A stretch of DNA of 64,000 nt. Source: Triglochin maritima (taxonomy: Eukaryota; Streptophyta; Magnoliopsida; Alismatales; Juncaginaceae). Location: positions 32,509,741 through 32,573,740 of the forward strand of contig OY821782.1 in assembly GCA_963682175.1 (NCBI GenBank), written 5' to 3'. The translations under genes and the position numbers were made by a program. Numbering within the stretch: position 1 is the stretch's first letter; every line of letters starts with the position of its first letter. The notes beneath the pieces were generated by a model that worked only from the letters and a program-made list of their open reading frames with translations, had not been told where the DNA came from and made no database searches. This document shows positions 58,784-64,000 of this stretch, piece after piece.

Positions 58784-59892
58784 TGTTTAATCGTTTTAAA
58801 TTTAGACCGCAAGTGCACAGCCGTCGATGAAGATGGGGAAAGTACAGGTCGATCCGCAGGGAGGTGAGTAGCCTCTGGTTTGACCGAAATCAAATGTCGA
58901 ATAAAGGGAGAAGAGATTTGGATATGCTAATCTAAGCTACACTAAACTAGTAAGAAGAAATGCGAAGGAAAGCAACAACTAATGATTCAAACTAAACCAA
59001 AAGAACTTAATGTAAAGATGCAAATCAGGAAGAGAGAGCCCTAAGGGGTGGAGTGAGTGTACACATGCAATAAGATGGTGAAGAATGCAATCAATAGGCA
59101 CAAATGTAGGTTGTGTTTTCATGTATAGGGAGTGTCTAATGATTATGGAAAAACCTATAAATCCAATCACTAACCTAGTTGACTAGCATTAACATACACA
59201 AGTTGGTTATTTAAGAACCTAAACAAGCATGAGAGATGTCTAAGAGTTATGGTAAAACCCATCAAGTTACATGTTCTATCCTAAACAAGCAAGCATACAT
59301 TCATGTTTATCAACACATTTCATAACAAAGCATTCATTTCCATTCTTTATTGCATGTATAAAACATCATCTCCACCCCCCAAAGGGGATGGAACTAGTCA
59401 CTAATCATTAAACTAGCTATTATCTTAAGAAAGGAAACCATATTAACTAAGTCTACTAAGATTAATTAAACGAAATTAAGCTAAGCATGCAAGAAACATG
59501 AAAGGAGCAACATAACAAGGAAACTTTTATTAATTTTAGACTCACAATACAAGTAGCATCTCCCTACTTGAGTATTTGCTCCAAGGCTTCACTTCAAGTG
59601 GAGAGAATAGCCACCAAGCATGTAGTAGTTTACAAGGGAAGATGAGGAGTTCTATTTATAGTCATTGAAAAAGGTAATCAGAGACAATCCCCCGATGTGG
59701 GACTAATACAATACCCAAAATAGACATAAAACACCCTAATACATGATCCGCCCAAAGTTTGTCGGATCCGGAGCAGACCTGACCGCCAATCAGCGGTCTA
59801 TAGAGTCTGGATCTGGTCTGGATTTCGTGTGTTGTCGTCTGGACTTGATTTCACAATGTATGATGCACCCAGGTTGGTTGTTGGTTTAGGGA
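58784..59892 (-). repeat. 5' LTR of the Athila element (minus), truncated
   Basis: Starts TGTTTAATCG and carries the same TATTTATAG and CCCCGATGTGGGACTAA regions (near 59650-59705) as the solo LTRs. The outer end is lost at the junction with the fragment that follows. Confidence 0.75.
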
Positions 59893-60350
59893 TTACTTGG
59901 TTCTTTATAAGACTCCGCACCCGCATGTATGATCCCTTTAATGTGTAGACCGTGTTCCCTCAAGGAGTAGTTGAAATCTTGAAACCAAGTAATGGAGACG
60001 TGTTCGAAGTTAATGAATTACGTCTTAAACCAAACTTGGTGAAGGCACCAGCTGAAGTCGAGGAGGTCGTGTTCCTATACGAAACCCCTTGCACTCTACC
60101 ATATTATCACTCACCTAGGGAAACCCTTTGATGTCTATATTGTCGCCGTCGCAGGAGGGTGGGCACCTCTCCTTTATGGAATTGGGGAATGACAATATCC
60201 CACACGTTGTTGAATGTATTTCATGGTTCGCTTAAGGAAGACTCAGACAAACGATAATCATTTTGAGTTCACTATAAATGGCACTGCATATCCGTTCACA
60301 TCGGAAATCATTGTCACAGTGATCCATATTGTGTCTGAGGGTTGCGTTAA
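59893..60350 (+). pseudogene. Second Athila fragment: integrase C-terminus and 3' ORF
   Basis: Plus strand: FPQGVVEILKPSNGDVFEVN near 59960 matches the integrase C-terminus at 52640-52570 (minus). Then FEFTINGTAYPFTSEIIVTV near 60260 matches the 3' (env-position) ORF at 51840. Broken by stops and frameshifts. Confidence 0.75.
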
Positions 60351-61281
60351 ACGTTCTTAGCCTTTAAATTTTTATAGATCTGTCGTGGGACAGGGTAACC
60401 CAATGAACCATCATGGGAGTTTGAGCAACACATAAATGTAAAGGAATGTGCATGTTGCCCCTCTACGGGCATGCCTTGACATCATGTATGTCATAACGAC
60501 TAAGTAACTACACTGAACATATACCAATCTATTCCACACAATCACACATCACACATAGAATAGGAGGAGATTGAGATAGAACCTAAGCAAGCCACACCAT
60601 GCTATATGCATACTCTTCTCGACAACTGGAAGGAAGAAGATAACAACAAGAAGGCTTGTATGCATTCTTTTGATAGCTCTATGGATTTAGAGACTGTATT
60701 TGGCCAAGATTTCAATTACTTGTCTTCGACCAAGCAAAATGTGGTGATTTTGCAACAAAATCACAAGCTATATAAGATGTTTAATAAGTTAGAGCAAGGG
60801 GGTTGTTCTTTTAAGGGGACTTCCTCTTTGAAAAAGGCTTTCTCCACTCGATCTAAACAAAATTGATTGCATTTTGCATGTGCCTTGCATTTTATTCAAT
60901 GCATCATTATGGACAATGAATGGAATAAGTGTGGGGTGTCTTACCATTTTTATATACGTTGAAGTTGAGTCTTTTTCCTATGTTTTTGTTTTCTTTTGTT
61001 TGTATTGTTAGGATCATGTCAGTATAAAGAAGTTTGTGCTTGTGCAAATGGAATGATTATATTTCCAGGACCTTTAAAGTTGTTTAGTGAGATTAGTAGT
61101 GTAGGCATTTTGATTTGTTTGTCAATGTGGGTTGGAATAGATGAAGTAAAGGGTTTCTCTCAGCTTGCATGACTCCTATTTCTTGGGAAATTAGGTCCAA
61201 CGTGGACTATACAACTACCGGTTTTGAGTCATCTGGCTTGGATAACGCCAGTCGTACTCCCATTACATGAGTGATAGGGAT
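60351..61281 (+). pseudogene. 3' interior of the second Athila fragment
   Basis: Contains an 86-codon ORF at 60606-60866 (MHTLLDNWKEEDNNKKACMH onwards) of unknown family; then TTGCATTTTATTCAATGCATCATTATGGACAATGAA and GTGTGGGGTGTC, the same style of 3' non-coding region as at 33290-33330. It ends at the next LTR. Confidence 0.5.
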
Positions 61282-62560
61282 TGATTGATCATTTAAATAT
61301 GCCACAAGTGCATGATGTCGGTGAAGACACGGCAAGTACGGGTCGTACCACGAGGAGTTGTTTTTGTTGCTCCCACCATACTCGAATGGGAGAGGGAAGG
61401 AGTTGGAGATGATTACGTTTAACTAACTAAACTAAAATAAGGATGAATCAACAATCTAACAAAACCCCCTTGGACTGGAGGTGTGTAGTGAGATGTGTGT
61501 GCATAGTGTGTCCAAGCAATTAGGTATAAGTATAAAGTGGGTGATCACAATTAGAAGCTAGTGTGGAATGTAGTTTTGAAGCACCTACATTTACATGGTA
61601 TACATAACTAGTTTAGGTTGACGTGAAGTTAAGATCAATTTAATGGATTCTCAAGTATGCAATAACCACCTAGTATGACCATTAAAGCATCAATCAATCC
61701 TAAGCATAACCTTAGTTCATTCATGCAACAAAAACCAAATCAAACATCCATACAATTTCAAGCCAATTCCATCAACAAAGAGAAACCATCACAAGCAACA
61801 AGTTAAACCTTAGATATAGAATGAAACAAGTACCTAGTGTGTCCATTATCTTATCTATAACAAGTTTAAGCATGCTACAAGTGTAGATCAATATTAAGCA
61901 CATGGAAATGACATTAACACGAGGAACCCATCAACATACAACACCATTAACTACATCACCTTCACCTGAAATGGTGTGGATCTACTCTCTATTCATAACA
62001 ACAAGCATGGAAAGCAAGAAATCTACACTAAACATGACAAGAATAGAAATCTACTAAATCAACCAACAAAATGTAAAAATACTTGGATAGAAAGCAAAGA
62101 AGAGATGAACTCAAATCTAACTTTAGATTGACCAAAGAGTGAGATTACATTCTTCATCCATCACCATTTCTCTACTGCCTAATTGGGTAAAACCTAAGCT
62201 ATTCTAATAGTGGAGGTGGAGAAGATGAGGAAAGATAGGAGAAACATTGTTATTTATATAAGAAAGAGAGGTGTAGATGAATATGAGAGCAATCCAACGG
62301 TTGTAGTCGATTTCTCTATAGTCTAGAGCACCCAAATAAGAAGAAGACCTAAGCCACTGCCAAAATTAGGGCAGAATTTGACCGACTTGACCCGCCCCAG
62401 GCGGGTCATGTTGGTCTGATCCACCTCAAACTTGATCTTTGACTTAAGTCTTCCATTTCACACGTGGGTTGCACCCTTTTGAATCTTCTTTAGGCCCCTG
62501 ACTTGATTAATTGTTGCTTGCTGGAAGTCAAAGTTGTCGGCATGCATGTTGGTCGAAAGT
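61282..62560 (-). repeat. Athila-type LTR, minus orientation, outer end uncertain
   Basis: Starts TGATTGATCATTTAAATATG with the GTGCATGATGTCGGTGAAGAC segment shared by the other LTRs, and has a TATTTATATAAG near 62251. The far end is put near 62560 by loss of LTR character, not by a seen boundary. Confidence 0.55.
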
Positions 62561-62639
62561 AGAATAGACATACTCTAACTGCACGTAAGGTCTCAGGCAC
62601 GAGAAGTATATCCATCAAGTTACTTTTTTACCTATCTAC

Positions 62640-62735
62640 TCTCTATCACCTCTGTGTCTCTCTCATCTCTCTCTTTTCTTTCTCCATTTTCTCACTTCTT
62701 ACTCTCTCACGCTTCTCGCTCTCTCCTCTATACAT
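62640..62735. repeat. CT-rich low-complexity tract
   Basis: CTCTCTC-rich stretch similar in composition to the foldback core at 8940-9130; no inverted partner seen nearby. Confidence 0.6.
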
Positions 62736-63326
62736 ACAAGGATGAATTCTAGATTTATTCAAAGATGATTTTGCAAAATTTCCATTAAATATTAATATAA
62801 ATAGCATGGATAACGGAAAAGTTAACGAAATGACAAATGGTACAAAAATAATGTCATTTGGCAAATTTTGGATCTTTTCTATGGCATAAAGCCAATTCCT
62901 CAATATCAGGTGGTATAAAGACAATTTCATAACTTTTTTGGCATCCAAGAAAATTACCCAAGCAAAAAAAAGAGTATCTTAAAGTTCACTTAAAACCAAT
63001 TCAACAAAATTGCAGTCACATTAGACCAAGAAACCTTAAAATATTTGTTATTGAACCTTTTATAATCTCAACCTCTCAAGAAACGGTAAACCTTAGCTTT
63101 TTACACAAGGCACAAACATAACAAACTACTACGGATCCTGGAAGATAAAATAAGAACTAAAGTATCAATGTGATAAAAACCAAAGACTAAGCCAAAAGGG
63201 AGCCTAAACAGACAACATATATCAGTATCAATCCCAAAAACGTGAGTGTATCATTGTCAAAGAAAATAGTGCTACCACTATAAGATCTACTACCAGTGTT
63301 AGCACAAATAATGAGGAAAAGCCCTT
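62736..63326. other. Spacer, possibly 3' UTR of the ORF at 63327
   Basis: AT-rich sequence without recognisable genes or repeats. A minus-strand ORF crossing 62646-62948 lies mostly in low-complexity sequence and is not convincing. Confidence 0.35.
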
Positions 63327-63683
63327 TCATGTGGCTTGCCAAACCCGAACTGACATACTTGTTTCCCTGGAATAACTTTTCCCTCTCCGTGTCTCCATCT
63401 GCTTCACATATTGTGGTGGAGCAATAATAAACCCAACACTTGAATCATAGGACATCGATGTGACTATAAAATGTGGACCACTGTAGGTAAAATTTCGAGA
63501 CATTGGTTCAATACACATAGAACATGTGCGCGCACAGGCAGTATGGCCGCGCCTTTGAAGGTCCCATTGATTAAATTTGAACATATTTTGTGAACATTCT
63601 GTATCAACTTCAGCACATGCCTTTCCTTCCATGATCAAAAGATGCCCAATAAGGAAACAGTACGGAGATAATATGCATGACAA
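63327..63683 (-). CDS. Unrecognised ORF, possible terminal exon
   Basis: A minus-strand open frame with a Cys-rich middle (ACARTCSMCIEPM) and ending VRVWQAT. The region upstream on the minus strand (63684-63760) also has a plausible frame (MGWRYGHTQLVSDLFKGLHE) in a different phase, so it might be a multi-exon gene whose start lies beyond the window. I cannot name a family. It could also be a chance ORF. Confidence 0.25.
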   Translation of the reverse strand: MSCILSPYCFLIGHLLIMEGKACAEVDTECSQNMFKFNQWDLQRRGHTACARTCSMCIEPMSRNFTYSGPHFIVTSMSYDSSVGFIIAPPQYVKQMETRRGKSYSRETSMSVRVWQAT

Positions 63684-63759
63684 ATATCACACTCGTGTAG
63701 GCCTTTAAACAGGTCAGAGACAAGTTGGGTATGACCATACCGCCATCCCATATGTATAT

Positions 63760-64000
63760 CCACCTAGGCAGACGACTAGAGGTACATGTCCAACCAGAAA
63801 CATTTATACTCGTATGCGCTTAATAATCGAGTACGGGGAGGGTAACTGAATATTCATGCATAAACTTAAAAATTTCAATTAAAGATAATCACACGCAATA
63901 AATACTACCTAACATGAACTTAAATGGTAATAATTCATGATTAAATCAGAAGAAATACAAAGTAATCGTCAACATGAAGTTTAACTTCTTGTAAAACAAG
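63760..64000. other. Right-hand edge, nothing recognised
   Basis: AT-rich sequence without gene or repeat signals that I can name. Confidence 0.4.

Noticed and set aside
62646..62948. 100-codon minus-strand ORF ending in an Arg/Glu-rich tail
   Set aside because: The charged tail is the CT-rich tract read in reverse; the rest is low-complexity hydrophobic sequence.
1..64000. tRNA or rRNA genes
   Set aside because: No cloverleaf or conserved rRNA sequence was noticed by eye; primer-binding sites only mimic tRNA 3' ends. A tRNAscan run would settle this.

Overview
This is plant nuclear DNA, most likely from an angiosperm: genes have AT-rich GT-AG introns, and nearly everything else is layered plant transposable elements (Athila/Tat-type Gypsy, Copia, a Mutator-like element, a LINE fragment, foldback repeats). 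There is no prokaryotic or organellar gene organisation. Single-copy genic material is confined to about 0.4-2.3 kb, 15.2-19.2 kb and possibly 63.3-63.7 kb; repeats fill the rest.

Layout. (1) 0.4-2.3 kb, minus strand: a spliced gene whose predicted 234-residue product resembles the nucleoprotein of plant rhabdoviruses (varicosavirus/cytorhabdovirus type). If right, it is an endogenous viral element that has acquired introns and a non-coding first exon. (2) 2.7-8.5 kb: an old, eroded Copia element in minus orientation with about 215-bp LTRs, a 5-bp target duplication and an internal 41-bp tandem repeat. (3) 8.7-9.5 kb: an 800-bp foldback element with a CT/GA-rich core. (4) 9.8-13.5 kb: Gypsy LTR-like sequence holding a 1.4-kb solo LTR, then an LTR fragment. 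(5) 13.7-14.1 kb: a LINE endonuclease fragment. (6) 15.2-19.1 kb, minus: a cysteinyl-tRNA synthetase gene with introns but several disabling lesions, including loss of the KMSKS loop. (7) 19.2-26.8 kb: a complete 7.6-kb Mutator-like element (MULE) with 9-bp target duplication, inserted 115 bp upstream of the synthetase start codon. It carries two convergent genes: an intact four-exon, 654-residue plant mobile domain (PMD, MAIN-like) gene and a decayed transposase gene ending in an OTU protease-like domain. A solo LTR sits precisely in the transposase SWIM finger. (8) 27.5-35.9 kb: Athila-type LTR fragments split by a young 7.4-kb Gag-protease-only element (LTRs about 99.5% identical, 5-bp target duplication). 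(9) 35.9-47.0 kb: a broken Copia element with a long LTR that contains a nested solo LTR; its pol is interrupted by 2.0 kb of inverted LTR-like sequence flanked by a 277-bp direct duplication. (10) 46.9-51.2 kb: a 2.63-kb tandem duplication that joins parts of three unrelated retroelements. (11) 51.2-59.9 kb: an Athila element in minus orientation with degenerate gag, protease, reverse transcriptase, RNase H, integrase and env-position ORF. (12) 59.9-62.6 kb: a second Athila fragment in plus orientation and a further LTR. (13) 62.6-64 kb: low-complexity sequence and one unassigned ORF.

The most interesting parts are the spliced nucleoprotein-like gene, the MULE (dead transposase beside an intact PMD gene, with GC-rich palindromic sequence in the first intron of both genes) and the young Gag-protease-only element. 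Most remaining ORFs are decayed transposon remnants.
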